A stretch of 64,000 bases of DNA from an uncultured Clostridia bacterium. Its GTDB lineage: Bacteria > Bacillota > Clostridia > Oscillospirales > Ruminococcaceae. This document shows, in pieces, positions 42,817-51,721 of the stretch (position 1 is the stretch's first letter; the number at the start of each line of letters is the position of its first letter). The notes under the pieces are model-generated. The model made no database searches. It saw only the letters and a program-made list of their open reading frames with translations, and was not told where the DNA came from. The position numbers and the translations under genes were made by a program. The DNA lies in NCBI GenBank assembly GCA_947586185.1, contig CANPXN010000004.1, forward strand, positions 45,752 through 109,751, given 5' to 3'.

Positions 42817-44232
42817 TTGAAAAAGAATATTAAAAAAATTGCTGTTTTAGCTGTAGCTTTAATAATTATAGCCGCTGCATTCGCCGCAGGAATATATTTT
42901 TATAAAAAATACAGCATAGGTCCTGTAGGAAAAAATATAATAAATGAAATCGACAATAACGCCGTTAACGACAGCTGCACAATTGATCTTAAAGAATTGA
43001 CGGATTTTGAGTGGGATACTCTGGTGGTTGCCGACCCGGATTTCAAGGTATATACCGGCACGGAATGTGACAGGAAAATGAGCGAGATCATCGGCTCGGA
43101 TTATCATTTTGAAGACGGATACCGTTCACGGCTGATCTTTGTAAAAAAACATAAAGTAGTATATGAAGAATCATACTATGCGTCTGTGGAAAAGCCGTCA
43201 AAAATGAATATATCTATTAAAGATAAAGATGATGGATATCTTGTACTTTCAGCCGAAAACGCAAAGGCACAGGGGTATGTAACAGATGACGGAGCTTCTC
43301 AGTATGGACTGATATTCAATACAGTTGAAGATGCGAGTACTGATAAAGAGGAAAAAGCCCCATTGACAAACTTTAATGCTCAAGATATTGAGGATTTTAT
43401 TTACAGAAAAAATTTTTATAAAGTGAATGACTGGATTTATTACCTTGCGGACAGTGAGCTGAGAAAATGTAAGCTGGATTTAACAGAAGATGCTTTACTT
43501 GAACAGGACGTTTACGATTTTTATATCCAAAATTCAAATTTATATTATTCCCAGAATAACAGCAAAGAAATCTACTGGGCGGATTTGAATAATGTAAATT
43601 TTCATGCAAACAAAATTTCCGAATTAAAGGATACTAATAACTGGATAGTATATCAAAACAGCGTTATATATACTAAGGATATCAGCAATGAATTGATGAT
43701 CTATAATATTGACCAGAATACCGAAAAAGAATGCGTATGTGATAATGTGGCATATTTAAGCGTACTTGATCATTATGTCTACTACAGTCTTTATGACGAT
43801 AATGTTGTTTACAGATATGATATTAACTCAGGAAAAAGCGAGTTATTTTTAGAATTTGAAAAGCATGATGATTTTGCACCAAAAACGCATTACAGAGATC
43901 GCATGATAATAATTCAAACAGATGTCAATAAGTTTATTTATACCGACATTGATAATAAGATTTTAAAAAAGGTTTCACTTGATATAAGCGAATATGAGAG
44001 AGGATGGGCTGCTTTTCATTTTGATGATAGTGAAAATTTATATTTTTCAGTTGCTGAGCATTATGACGTTGCTAATCCCTTGACTGCTCCACGCAGTATA
44101 TACAAGGTCCAGATCGGAACAGAGCAAATTAAGCTTGTTAAGGAAATTATAGGCGAAAATATTGGATTCCTGACTGACGGATATCTATACTCCTTTAACG
44201 AAGACGAAAGCCTGAAAAGAGAAAAACTATAG
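42817..44232 (+). CDS. Membrane-anchored DUF5050-like beta-propeller protein
   Basis: 471 residues with a TTG start, 5 nt after GGGAGG. One N-terminal membrane helix (about 6-28) is followed by an extracytoplasmic domain. From residue 190 on, repeated aromatic blocks such as NDWIYYLADSELRKCKLD, NSNLYYSQNNSKEIYWADL and DHYVYYSLYDDNVVYRYDI suggest a beta-propeller of the DUF5050 kind. Function unknown. Base composition is more AT-rich than purL. It ends at a strong shared terminator. Confidence 0.7.
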   Translation: MKKNIKKIAVLAVALIIIAAAFAAGIYFYKKYSIGPVGKNIINEIDNNAVNDSCTIDLKELTDFEWDTLVVADPDFKVYTGTECDRKMSEIIGSDYHFEDGYRSRLIFVKKHKVVYEESYYASVEKPSKMNISIKDKDDGYLVLSAENAKAQGYVTDDGASQYGLIFNTVEDASTDKEEKAPLTNFNAQDIEDFIYRKNFYKVNDWIYYLADSELRKCKLDLTEDALLEQDVYDFYIQNSNLYYSQNNSKEIYWADLNNVNFHANKISELKDTNNWIVYQNSVIYTKDISNELMIYNIDQNTEKECVCDNVAYLSVLDHYVYYSLYDDNVVYRYDINSGKSELFLEFEKHDDFAPKTHYRDRMIIIQTDVNKFIYTDIDNKILKKVSLDISEYERGWAAFHFDDSENLYFSVAEHYDVANPLTAPRSIYKVQIGTEQIKLVKEIIGENIGFLTDGYLYSFNEDESLKREKL

Positions 44233-44254
44233 AGCAGTGCAAACGCACTGCTCT
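44231..44254. terminator. Bidirectional terminator
   Basis: AGAGCAGTGC/GCACTGCTCT perfect 10-bp stem with an AAAC loop between the convergent DUF5050-like and PTS genes. T-rich ATTTCTT on the plus strand and ATAGTTTTTC on the minus strand. Confidence 0.85.
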
Positions 44255-44259
44255 ATTTC

Positions 44260-46383
44260 TTATCCTATAACTTTTATAATTTCCTCACTATGCTTTATAC
44301 TGCCGGAGGTTATAACGTCAATTTTTTTATAATCCCCCGTATTGCATATAATCATAGGAGTAACTGTACTATAACCGGCTCCCTTTATTTTCTCCATGTC
44401 AAATGTTATCAGCAGCTCGCCCTTTTCAACATGCTGACCGTCCTTAACATGAGGTTTGAAATGCTTTCCGTTAAGCTTTACTGTATCAATTCCAACATGA
44501 AGCAGGATTTCACAGCCGTCATCCGATATCAGATTAACTGCATGCCCGGTGTCAAAAACCATTTCAACACGGCCGCTGCAAGGAGAATACAGCATGCCCT
44601 CCTCAGGCTCAATAGCGATACCTTCTCCTAAAACCTTTGAGGCAAATGCCTCGTCCTTTACTTTTTCAAGAGGAATTATTTTTCCGCTTAAATGAGCATA
44701 AAGAGATGCATTTGCTTTAGCTCCGTCCGTTTGCACTTCCTCCTTGTTTTCATGAGAATAATCCTCCATAAGCTCATCCAACCTTAAAGCGTCCGGAGAA
44801 TCCATAAAGCTTTCAAGATTTGATTTAACAACCGAAACCTGCGGACCGTATATGATCTGTATTCCATTTCCCTTTTTAATCACTCCGGATGCACCGCTTT
44901 CTTTAAGCAGTTCCTCTCTCACAATTTCTGCATTATTAACTGTAGTCCTGAGCCTTGTAGCGCAGCAATCAATGTCAGAAATGTTATCCATTCCTCCAAG
45001 ACCCTTTATTATAAGAGCGCTTACAGTATCGAACGAACCTCCGCCTTTACCTGATGCGTTTTTGTCAGCCATATCCTTTCTGGTATAAAGCTTTGTTTCT
45101 ATTCCGTCATCTTCACGTCCAGGAGTTTTAAGATTCATTTTTGTTATCATAAAATAGAATACAAAATAATAGATCACCGCATATAAAAGACCGATTATCA
45201 CTATCCAGATCCAGTTGGTCTTTGAGTTGCCCTGAAGAATACCAAAAAGAGTTAGGTCGATTATACCTCCGGAAAAAGTCATGCCCACGCCAACGTTAAA
45301 GATATGCATAAGCATGTAGGAAAGTCCGGCAAGGACACAGTGAACCGCATACATAAGCGGAGCTACAAAGAGGAAGGTAAACTCCAGCGGCTCGGTGATA
45401 CCGGTCAGCATTGCTGTAAGAGCTGCAGATATCAAAAGACCTCCCGCTACCTTTCTTTTTTCCGGACGTGCTGTTCTGTACATTGCATATGCCGCAGCCG
45501 GAAGGCCGAAAATCATAAACGGGAACTTTCCTGCCATAAATCTTGTGGCTGAAACTGAAAAATGCTCCGTAGCCTTTGAAGCAAGCTCGGCAAAGAAAAT
45601 ATTCTGAGCGCCTTGGTATGACACTCCATCTATAATCATTGAGCCGCCAAGCTCCGTCTGCCAGAAAGGCATGTAAAAAACGTGATGAAGACCGAATGGT
45701 ATAAGCGCTCTTTCAATAATACCGTATATCCATGTTCCGGCATAGCCCGAGTTGAGAACAAGGTTACCCAGATGAGCAATTCCCGTCTGAACCACAGGCC
45801 ATACAAAAAACATTGCAATACCTACCAGCAGATAAACAAGACTGCATATTATCGGCACAAATCTTGTTCCGCCGAAAAATGAAAGAACCTGCGGCAGCTT
45901 GATTTTATAGTATCTGTTATGAAGCGCCGCAACTCCGAGTCCTACAATAATACCTCCGAACACACCCATTTGAAGAGTGGTTATGCCAAGCATCGACGTA
46001 GTAGAGTTTTCCGCCATAGCCTCGACTCCGCCCTTTGCATTAATAAGGGTACTGATCGCAGCATTCATTATAAGGTAAGAAATTGCACCGGAAAGCGCCG
46101 CAACCTCCTTTTCCTTTTTAGCCATTCCAATAGCGACACCCATTGCAAAAAGCAGCGCCAGGTTATCAAAAACCACGCTACCTGTTTTGCTCATTATATC
46201 AAGAATTGTGTATAAAATTCCGCCCTCGTAAATAATGCGGGTAAGCCCATAGGTTTCAATAGTAGTCGGATTTGTAAAAGAGCTTCCTATACCAAGAAGC
46301 AGTCCGGCTACCGGCAGCAGAGCGATCGGAAGCATGAACGAACGTCCGACACGCTGCAAAACGCCAAAAATTTTATCCTTCAT
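44260..46383 (-). CDS. PTS IICBA permease, glucose/N-acetylglucosamine family
   Basis: Imports and phosphorylates a hexose. 707 residues with domains in order IIC (1-400, about ten membrane segments, GMAKKEKEVAALSGAISYL and PFGLHHVFYMPFW), IIB (about 455-530, phosphorylated Cys in DCCATRLRTTV) and IIA (about 560-700, phospho-His in ILLHVGIDTVKLNG). The pattern resembles PtsG, with glucose as the best guess and N-acetylglucosamine possible. No antiterminator binding site is evident upstream. Needs a normal HPr, which the HPr-like protein at 37038 is not. Confidence 0.9.
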   Translation of the reverse strand: MKDKIFGVLQRVGRSFMLPIALLPVAGLLLGIGSSFTNPTTIETYGLTRIIYEGGILYTILDIMSKTGSVVFDNLALLFAMGVAIGMAKKEKEVAALSGAISYLIMNAAISTLINAKGGVEAMAENSTTSMLGITTLQMGVFGGIIVGLGVAALHNRYYKIKLPQVLSFFGGTRFVPIICSLVYLLVGIAMFFVWPVVQTGIAHLGNLVLNSGYAGTWIYGIIERALIPFGLHHVFYMPFWQTELGGSMIIDGVSYQGAQNIFFAELASKATEHFSVSATRFMAGKFPFMIFGLPAAAYAMYRTARPEKRKVAGGLLISAALTAMLTGITEPLEFTFLFVAPLMYAVHCVLAGLSYMLMHIFNVGVGMTFSGGIIDLTLFGILQGNSKTNWIWIVIIGLLYAVIYYFVFYFMITKMNLKTPGREDDGIETKLYTRKDMADKNASGKGGGSFDTVSALIIKGLGGMDNISDIDCCATRLRTTVNNAEIVREELLKESGASGVIKKGNGIQIIYGPQVSVVKSNLESFMDSPDALRLDELMEDYSHENKEEVQTDGAKANASLYAHLSGKIIPLEKVKDEAFASKVLGEGIAIEPEEGMLYSPCSGRVEMVFDTGHAVNLISDDGCEILLHVGIDTVKLNGKHFKPHVKDGQHVEKGELLITFDMEKIKGAGYSTVTPMIICNTGDYKKIDVITSGSIKHSEEIIKVIG

Positions 46384-46474
46384 ATTTTGCTCCTTAAAAA
46401 TATATTTCCAGTAATAATCTTTCCAGAAGCTTTAAGGATATACGTTGGGATGCAATATTTTATTTTTTAAATAG

Positions 46475-46500
46475 AAAAGCGTCTTTAAAAGACGCTTTTT
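46475..46500 (-). terminator. Terminator of the manganese catalase gene
   Basis: AAAAGCGTCTT/AAGACGCTTTT stem with a short loop and T runs on both strands, 55 bp after the catalase stop and upstream of the PTS gene. Confidence 0.7.
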
Positions 46501-46554
46501 ACTTGTTAAGGCATGCTTCAAATTTACTAAAACAACTATCTTATTATTCAGACT

Positions 46555-47223
46555 TTAACTAAACGACGGAGGCGTTACATCTGTATTTGGAAACCTACTA
46601 TTTGCCGGCGAAGGCTCTGACATACTGAAATACATCTTTGCCGCCTTGGTAGTACCAAAATCACGATTGGAGCCTGTATCCTGAACCTTGTTGAAGGCTT
46701 CACGGAACATTGCATTGTGCGCCTCCTCACGGTTCAGTAGAAAATCAATAGTTTCCCTAACCTTTTTATCATCGATCTGTCTGTAAAGGTATTCGTATAC
46801 CAACTTCGCCCTTTGCTCTGAGGCGATATTGGACAGCAGATCAGCGCATAAATCACCGGTTACCGTTACATAGTCACCCGTCCATGAATAGCCGGAAGCA
46901 TTTATAAGTCCCGGATTCAGTCCAAGCAATACATGGGATTCAATTTCTCCTGCCGGAACTGACTTTGCATCAACATCATGACCATTGAGCAGATTGATTG
47001 TCTGTGCTACCATTTCCATATGACCAAGCTCTTCCGCTGCTATATCCAGAAATAAATCCTTAATTTCAGGGTCTTTGATACGAAAACTCTGGGACATATA
47101 CTGCATAGCGGCTTTCAGTTCACCATTAGCACCGCCAAGCTGCTCCTGCAAAAGAGCTGCATACTGTGGATTCGGTTTTTCAACTGCAACAGGGTGAAAT
47201 AACATCTTTTCATGTTTAAACAT
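46555..47223 (-). CDS. Manganese catalase family protein (CotJC-like)
   Basis: 222 residues, a four-helix ferritin-like protein expected to degrade hydrogen peroxide at a di-manganese centre. Ligand-type residues are visible in GANGELKAAMQYMSQ, DIAAEELGHMEMV, IASEQRAKLVYEYL and NREEAHNAMF. Start at 47223: GGAGG 8 nt before this ATG. Five extra upstream codons are unlikely. Length matches the short CotJC group, found as a spore-coat component in Bacillus and as free enzyme in anaerobes. Single gene. Confidence 0.9.
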   Translation of the reverse strand: MFKHEKMLFHPVAVEKPNPQYAALLQEQLGGANGELKAAMQYMSQSFRIKDPEIKDLFLDIAAEELGHMEMVAQTINLLNGHDVDAKSVPAGEIESHVLLGLNPGLINASGYSWTGDYVTVTGDLCADLLSNIASEQRAKLVYEYLYRQIDDKKVRETIDFLLNREEAHNAMFREAFNKVQDTGSNRDFGTTKAAKMYFSMSEPSPANSRFPNTDVTPPSFS

Positions 47224-47297
47224 AGAAACTACCTCCATTTCTTTAAGGATAGTATTTCCATGCTTTTAAATTATATTCAGCCGTCTGTTTTTAGAAG

Positions 47298-47849
47298 TTA
47301 CTTCTCAATAATCCTCATGTCAATAATTTTCCGCAGAAGTCTTCCTACCCATGGTGTGATCAAAGCTTCGTATTCTGCTGCGGAAACAGCACCGCCGATT
47401 CCCATTACATCATAAATCACATTTGCTTCTTTGATTTGACATGGTAAATCTGTGAAGCCGTTATTAAGATAAAAATTATGCCGGTTCACCCTCTGAGTAT
47501 AATTTTCTGCGGATTCATCAAGCTGCTCTCTTGCTAAGAAGATACGATTGCTGCTGTATTTTTCTTTTACAGCTTTTAAAATTTTTCCGCCATACCCCTT
47601 TCCACGCTTGTTTTCCTCTACTGCAAGATAGAAGAGATACGCCAGATCCTTATAACAGACCATATACGCAAATCCAATAAATTCTTCTCCGTCATATGCC
47701 GCAAGCATATCGCCCTTACCGCTTTTGGCTTTTGACATGATCAGAAAAAATGGTGCTCTTTCTTCTGCTGGAAAAGCCGTCAGGTATAGCTTTTTAAGCT
47801 TTTTACGAGTTAATTTATTTGTAATATCATTTTTCAGTATAACATCCAT
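47298..47849 (-). CDS. GNAT-family N-acetyltransferase
   Basis: 183 residues. The acetyl-CoA binding motif LAVEENKRGKGYGGKILKAV (about 85-104) carries the RGKGYG pyrophosphate loop. The family acetylates amines of small molecules or proteins. The substrate is unknown. Upstream of manganese catalase on the same strand but with its own 60-bp gap. AGGAAGGTT precedes the start. Confidence 0.82.
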   Translation of the reverse strand: MDVILKNDITNKLTRKKLKKLYLTAFPAEERAPFFLIMSKAKSGKGDMLAAYDGEEFIGFAYMVCYKDLAYLFYLAVEENKRGKGYGGKILKAVKEKYSSNRIFLAREQLDESAENYTQRVNRHNFYLNNGFTDLPCQIKEANVIYDVMGIGGAVSAAEYEALITPWVGRLLRKIIDMRIIEK

Positions 47850-48058
47850 TTACAAACCTTCCTGCAATAGAAATAACGATTTTATTATATCATAAAATCA
47901 AAGATTTTGTGATATAATTGTCCGATATGCAGGGAGCAAATCTCTGATTTGCGTATCTGCAAGGACATTTAAATAATTTATAATAAATGTATTGCATTTA
48001 TTATATCATAATTTATTTTATAAGTCAATAATACTGACATTTGACTTTTGCACTCTGC

Positions 48059-48104
48059 TTGACAATTTTCATTATTTGTTGTATAATTAGAATACTAATT
48101 ATAC
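48059..48104 (+). promoter_or_regulatory. marR promoter and operator
   Basis: TTGACA (48059-48064), 17-bp spacer, TATAAT (48082-48087). GTATAATTAG (48081-48090) and CTAATTATAC (48095-48104) form a perfect inverted repeat overlapping the -10 box, the expected place for a MarR autorepressor. Confidence 0.8.
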
Positions 48105-48123
48105 GAAAACTAACGGAGGGCAT

Positions 48124-48546
48124 ATGGAAAGCTTACACTACTTATTAATGAAATCTCATTCTTTAATGCAAAAGTGCATTTTTTCACAAGCGCAAAAAAT
48201 CGGTCTGACCTCAGGGCAGCCCAAAATACTTGATTATCTTTATGAGCATGAAGGCAGTGATCAAAAAACAATTGCATCATATTGTGAAATTGAACCAGCA
48301 ACACTTGTCAGTATACTGTTGCGTATGGAGCAGAAAGGACTGATAGAACGTAGGCAAAAAGAAGGAAACCGCCGATCACTATTTGTTTATATGACAGAAA
48401 AAGGACGAAATTCAGCAGAGCAAATTCATATGTTTTTTGATCAATATGATAAAGAGGCTGAAAAAAATATGACCGAAAGTGAAGTCAATGAATTAAAAAG
48501 GCTTCTCACCGTTGTATGCGAAAATCTAAACAGAAAGGAAAAATAA
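48124..48546 (+). CDS. MarR-family transcriptional regulator
   Basis: 140 residues with a winged helix-turn-helix: SGQPKILDYLYEHEGSDQKTIASYC, the recognition helix around EPATLVSILLRMEQKGLIER and the wing RRQKEGNRRSLFVYMTEKGR. It probably represses itself and the membrane protein 1 nt downstream through the operator at 48081-48104. Inducer unknown. CGGAGGG precedes the ATG. Confidence 0.92.
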   Translation: MESLHYLLMKSHSLMQKCIFSQAQKIGLTSGQPKILDYLYEHEGSDQKTIASYCEIEPATLVSILLRMEQKGLIERRQKEGNRRSLFVYMTEKGRNSAEQIHMFFDQYDKEAEKNMTESEVNELKRLLTVVCENLNRKEK

Positions 48547-48547
48547 T

Positions 48548-49216
48548 ATGGAAGAAAAGAATACAAGATCAATTATTAATCGTTTAATCTGCTATTTTGC
48601 AGGATTATTTATTATGACTATAGGAATAGCCGTTTCAGTAAAGTCAGATCTTGGCGTATCACCGGTCAGCTCTATTCCTTACACCATGACTCAATGCTGG
48701 GGAATTGAAATGGGAAAAGCAACAATATTATTTCACTGTGTACTTGTACTTTTACAGATCATAATACTGCGAAAAAAGTTTAAGCTAAAATCTCTGCTTC
48801 AGGTACCTGTCGGCATTATTTTTGGTTATTTCACCACGTTTTGCAATTACCTTATGAGCTTTTTTCCGACTCCGGAAAATATTGTAATTCGTATAGCTAT
48901 GATATTGATAAGTGCGGTACTTGTTGCTATTGGAATTTTCTTTTATCTTCCAGCTGACATCATGCCACTTGCAGGAGAGGGAGTTATGCAGGCTGTTTCT
49001 GAGGTAACAAAAGCTGCATTCTCAAAAGTAAAGGTAGCCTTTGATATTACAATGGTCGTTATCTCACTTATCACCTGTCTTATTGTTCTGCATAACCTCG
49101 GCAGCGTTGGCATTGGAACTGTTCTGGCAGCAATCCTTGTAGGTACGATCTTAGGACGTATTATAAAACTTTGGAAAATGTTTAAAAGGCACAGATTAGT
49201 ACAAAATAATGTTTAA
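48548..49216 (+). CDS. YczE/DUF6198-like membrane protein
   Basis: 222 residues with five or six predicted membrane segments and the family blocks IGIAVSVKSDLGVSPVSSIP and PADIMPLAGEGVMQAVSE. Proteins of this group are often encoded after a MarR or TetR regulator and are presumed to be permeases. No substrate is established. Starts 1 nt after the marR stop, so it is co-transcribed. Confidence 0.85.
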   Translation: MEEKNTRSIINRLICYFAGLFIMTIGIAVSVKSDLGVSPVSSIPYTMTQCWGIEMGKATILFHCVLVLLQIIILRKKFKLKSLLQVPVGIIFGYFTTFCNYLMSFFPTPENIVIRIAMILISAVLVAIGIFFYLPADIMPLAGEGVMQAVSEVTKAAFSKVKVAFDITMVVISLITCLIVLHNLGSVGIGTVLAAILVGTILGRIIKLWKMFKRHRLVQNNV

Positions 49217-49224
49217 ATTCCCTA

Positions 49225-49328
49225 TTTTGATGCTGAATTATTCCTTTATTGCCTTTGTGTTCTTTCCTACTGTGTCAACATAGTACCCTCTGCACCAGGA
49301 TGAACGATTCCAATACTTGTACTTCATA
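49225..49328 (-). pseudogene. C-terminal fragment of IS200/IS605 TnpA
   Basis: Begins KYKYWNRSSWCRGYYVDTVG, matching the conserved W-x-R-G-Y-x-V-x-T-V-G block before the catalytic tyrosine helix of IS200 transposases. The following YIxxQ segment is out of frame by a single base in a T run. The N-terminal two thirds are absent. Inactive remnant. Confidence 0.6.
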
Positions 49329-49343
49329 TTACCCCACTTGTTA

Positions 49344-49624
49344 TATAGATAAGGTTTATGTCCGCCTCGACCATGCTTCTATTGACGAGGACATACGCGA
49401 CCGCTTGCGGTCAAAGCTCATGCAGGCTGTCCTTTCATTCGAGGTCTGATGTGATATACAGGCAGCGTCCCCCTTTCCGCAGCCTGTATATCGTTTTATC
49501 GCCCCACGTGGGATTTGGGCACCATTTACCGAAAATGCACCACAAAAACAGGCGATAAAAGAAACGCCGAGAACGCGCAAAAACATAGTGTTTATGCGGG
49601 TTTCCGGCGTTTTCTAATCCCTCA
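49344..49624. other. GC-richer remnant, probably from an integrative element
   Basis: Plus-strand frame ending at 49449 encodes YIDKVYVRLDHASIDEDI and more, without a start. Then come CCCCACGTGGG (palindrome near 49504) and a large hairpin AACGCCG/CGGCGTT (about 49561-49616). GC content is well above both flanks. I cannot assign a function. Confidence 0.35.
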
Positions 49625-50162
49625 ACCGACCTAAAATCATCTTGTGCAAGAGAGAAAAATTCTACTATTTTTTATCTGTTCAGAAATATCACGCTGACTC
49701 ATACCGCAGACATAAAGCGCTAGAATTTTTTCCTCCATACCGTCAGCATTGCGATTGCATTTGCCAATTATCTGCGGTTCATATTCACCGTTTCTATCAC
49801 GGGGAATTTTGACATCAACCTCACCTATCTGAGTTTTTACGGTCTTTTTCGAAATAACCGTTTCTATAATTTCTGGGAGTGTCGGATCCGTCAAAGTTTG
49901 ATACCCTCTGACTTTTTTCGTAACCTAGCTTTTCCTCAAGCTCTGCTTCCATAACTTGCTGGAGTACATCACTGAATAACTCCTTCATGCTGTTCATAAT
50001 GTCAGTCGTGCTTGTGAATTTTTGGCTGTTTATAAATTCCTTTAATATTTCTTTTGATGTTTTTTCCATAATAATACTTCCTTTCAGATCTTTTTTCTTG
50101 CTCTTAGCTTTGTCTGATTGGAAGTATTTTATTCTTTTTACACAAGATTTTTGGAGATCTCC
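49625..50162 (-). mobile_element. IS256-family element, internally deleted copy
   Basis: Holds the first part of a mutator-type transposase in two overlapping frames (49821-50069 and 49637-49894; FINSQKFTSTTDIMNSMKEL and GEVDVKIPRDRNGEYEP). After ISEQIKN the sequence jumps straight to a right-end inverted repeat (about CGACCTAAAATCATCTTGTG at 49628) that resembles the left end GAGATCTCCAAAAATCTTGT. About 700-800 bp of the transposase is deleted, leaving a non-autonomous unit of about 540 bp. Inverted relative to the copy at 51722. Confidence 0.75.
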
Positions 50163-50179
50163 AATCCCTTTTATATTGT

Positions 50180-50572
50180 TTATTTAACAAGTATATTAAA
50201 ATGTCTCCTGTAACGTCTTGGGATATTGATTCCGACAATGTAACCCAGTTCATGAAGTACATCTGAAATGATGCTAAATCCATCTTTATAAAACTGTCCT
50301 ATTCGTCTTTGCTTATCTGAAATATTCTTATAATCAGGAGGACACACAAAAGTCCAGTCTGCCCCATCCTTGTCAAGAACTATTCTAAAAAATTTATCAA
50401 TATCAGTATCTTTAAACCCTGTTTTCATTAATAAAATATGATGCTCCACAGCTTCGTCAAGCTGACTTGTGATTACTGTTTTCCCGTCAAAAGATATCAG
50501 CACCAGTAACGGTTCATTGTTGCTTATTGCTTGGTTTACATCTGATTCAGATGGGTACTTTATTAAATCCAT
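50180..50572 (-). CDS. Hypothetical protein, 130 residues
   Basis: No family recognised. Soluble and mixed alpha/beta. It has a stretch DGADWTFVCPPDYKNISDKQ and a basic end PRRYRRHFN. It lies 35 bp downstream of a Cro/CI-type regulator on the same strand, so the two may be co-transcribed. The sequence between the two IS256 remnants is low in GC, consistent with transferred DNA. Confidence 0.6.
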   Translation of the reverse strand: MDLIKYPSESDVNQAISNNEPLLVLISFDGKTVITSQLDEAVEHHILLMKTGFKDTDIDKFFRIVLDKDGADWTFVCPPDYKNISDKQRRIGQFYKDGFSIISDVLHELGYIVGINIPRRYRRHFNILVK

Positions 50573-50607
50573 TCTTTATCATCCTTTCTAATATTTTATA
50601 ACCTCAT

Positions 50608-50844
50608 TTACTCAACCTTCTTATTATTATTTTGCTCATCTTCCTTTACGTATTCCATAATATCTCCTGGCTGACAATCAAGCAATTTACATAACCGTTC
50701 TAATGTGCGTGTATCTATAGAACCTTCACATTTTTTCATTTTTTGTAATGCACTTTGAGAAATTAGATTTTCTTTTCTAAGTGTATATGTAGTATACCCT
50801 TTCTCTTTTAATAATGTAAATAATTTTTCGTACTTAAACGGCAT
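50608..50844 (-). CDS. Small Cro/CI-type helix-turn-helix regulator
   Basis: 78 residues, almost only a helix-turn-helix (KYEKLFTLLKEKGYTTYTLR, then LISQSALQKMKK and RTLERLCKLLDCQPGDIMEY) of the YozG-like Xre group. Probably represses its own promoter and a divergent one. ATACACGAT at about 50913 and its complement ATCGTGTAT at about 50988 in the divergent region are likely binding sites. Confidence 0.85.
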   Translation of the reverse strand: MPFKYEKLFTLLKEKGYTTYTLRKENLISQSALQKMKKCEGSIDTRTLERLCKLLDCQPGDIMEYVKEDEQNNNKKVE

Positions 50845-51045
50845 AGTGTTAATTCCTTTCTTAAAAGTGTTAATTATAATTATTATTTATTATAACACCC
50901 CCATATACACGATATCAAGTGCATAACATATACAAAAACATTCACTTTATTTCGTGCATATTGTATATTGATTATTCACGTAAAATCGTGTATGATATAA
51001 ACAGAAACAAACGAAAACCACAAACAAAACGGAGATAATTTTATT
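50845..51045. promoter_or_regulatory. Divergent control region with repeated ACACGAT half-sites
   Basis: AT-rich region with ATACACGAT, a TTCGTGCATA variant and ATCGTGTAT spread over about 90 bp between the Cro/CI gene and a plus-strand small frame. Consistent with operators of the small regulator. A ribosome binding site (ACGGAGA) precedes the ATG at 51046. Confidence 0.45.
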
Positions 51046-51219
51046 ATGATTCAGCAATGGGAATTAGACAAAGCAGCAGAATGGACAACGGAACAATTAA
51101 AGAATTATATGGATACAAGTTAGCTGTAATATGGCTACACCTTCAAGTGTATCTGTTGAGGCTATGCGTGAGGAATTAAAGAGAAGAGGCGAAGAGCCGA
51201 AAGGCTACCATAATACATA
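51046..51219 (+). CDS. Two tiny adjacent frames (25 and about 29 codons)
   Basis: MIQQWELDKAAEWTTEQLKN... ends TAG at 51121. Six bases further on an in-frame ATG opens MATPSSVSVEAMREELKRRG... to TAA at 51217. Both are protein-like, share one frame and follow CGGAGA. A single nonsense codon may have split one small gene of about 57 residues. Similar small proteins occur in integrative elements, but I do not recognise a function. Confidence 0.4.
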
Positions 51220-51319
51220 AAAGTGATATTTAGTGCTAAAGGCTTCTAAAGGGTTGAGCCAATCAGCCCTATTCCAAAGGCTAAAACCTTATACATTAAT
51301 ATTTATAGGAGGTATTCTC

Positions 51320-51595
51320 ATGAGTACACAGGAAATGCATGAAATTATCAAAAAACTAAAGGAATACAAGCTTTTAAAAGAGGAAGCGGAATCTATCATC
51401 TCGGAGCTGGAATGTCAGATCAAAACCGAAGTGAAAGCACTTGATACCGACACACTCATTAATGGTGAATACAAATGTAAGCTTACAACTGTAAACACAA
51501 ACAGGCTTGACAGCAAGGCTCTTAAAGAAGTACACTCAGATATCTATGTAAGCTTTGTTAAGCCGCCAAGCTATGAAAGGCTTACAGTTAAGTAA
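51320..51595 (+). CDS. Hypothetical small protein, 91 residues
   Basis: AGGAGG lies 7 nt before the ATG at 51320. An N-terminal helical, coiled-coil-like region (EIIKKLKEYKLLKEEAESII) is followed by a short beta region (INGEYKCKLTTVNTNRLD) and KPPSYERLTVK. Looks like the small conserved proteins of conjugative or phage elements. No function assigned. The frame extends upstream without a ribosome binding site. Confidence 0.65.
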   Translation: MSTQEMHEIIKKLKEYKLLKEEAESIISELECQIKTEVKALDTDTLINGEYKCKLTTVNTNRLDSKALKEVHSDIYVSFVKPPSYERLTVK

Positions 51596-51721
51596 AAGTA
51601 AACGCCCTTACAGAACGGCAATTCTAATAAGGGCAATCAACACCCAATAGTCAAGGGCAGTTACATATATATTATATCACTGACCGCCTTTTATTGTCAA
51701 GGTGATTTGAAAGTATTTAGG

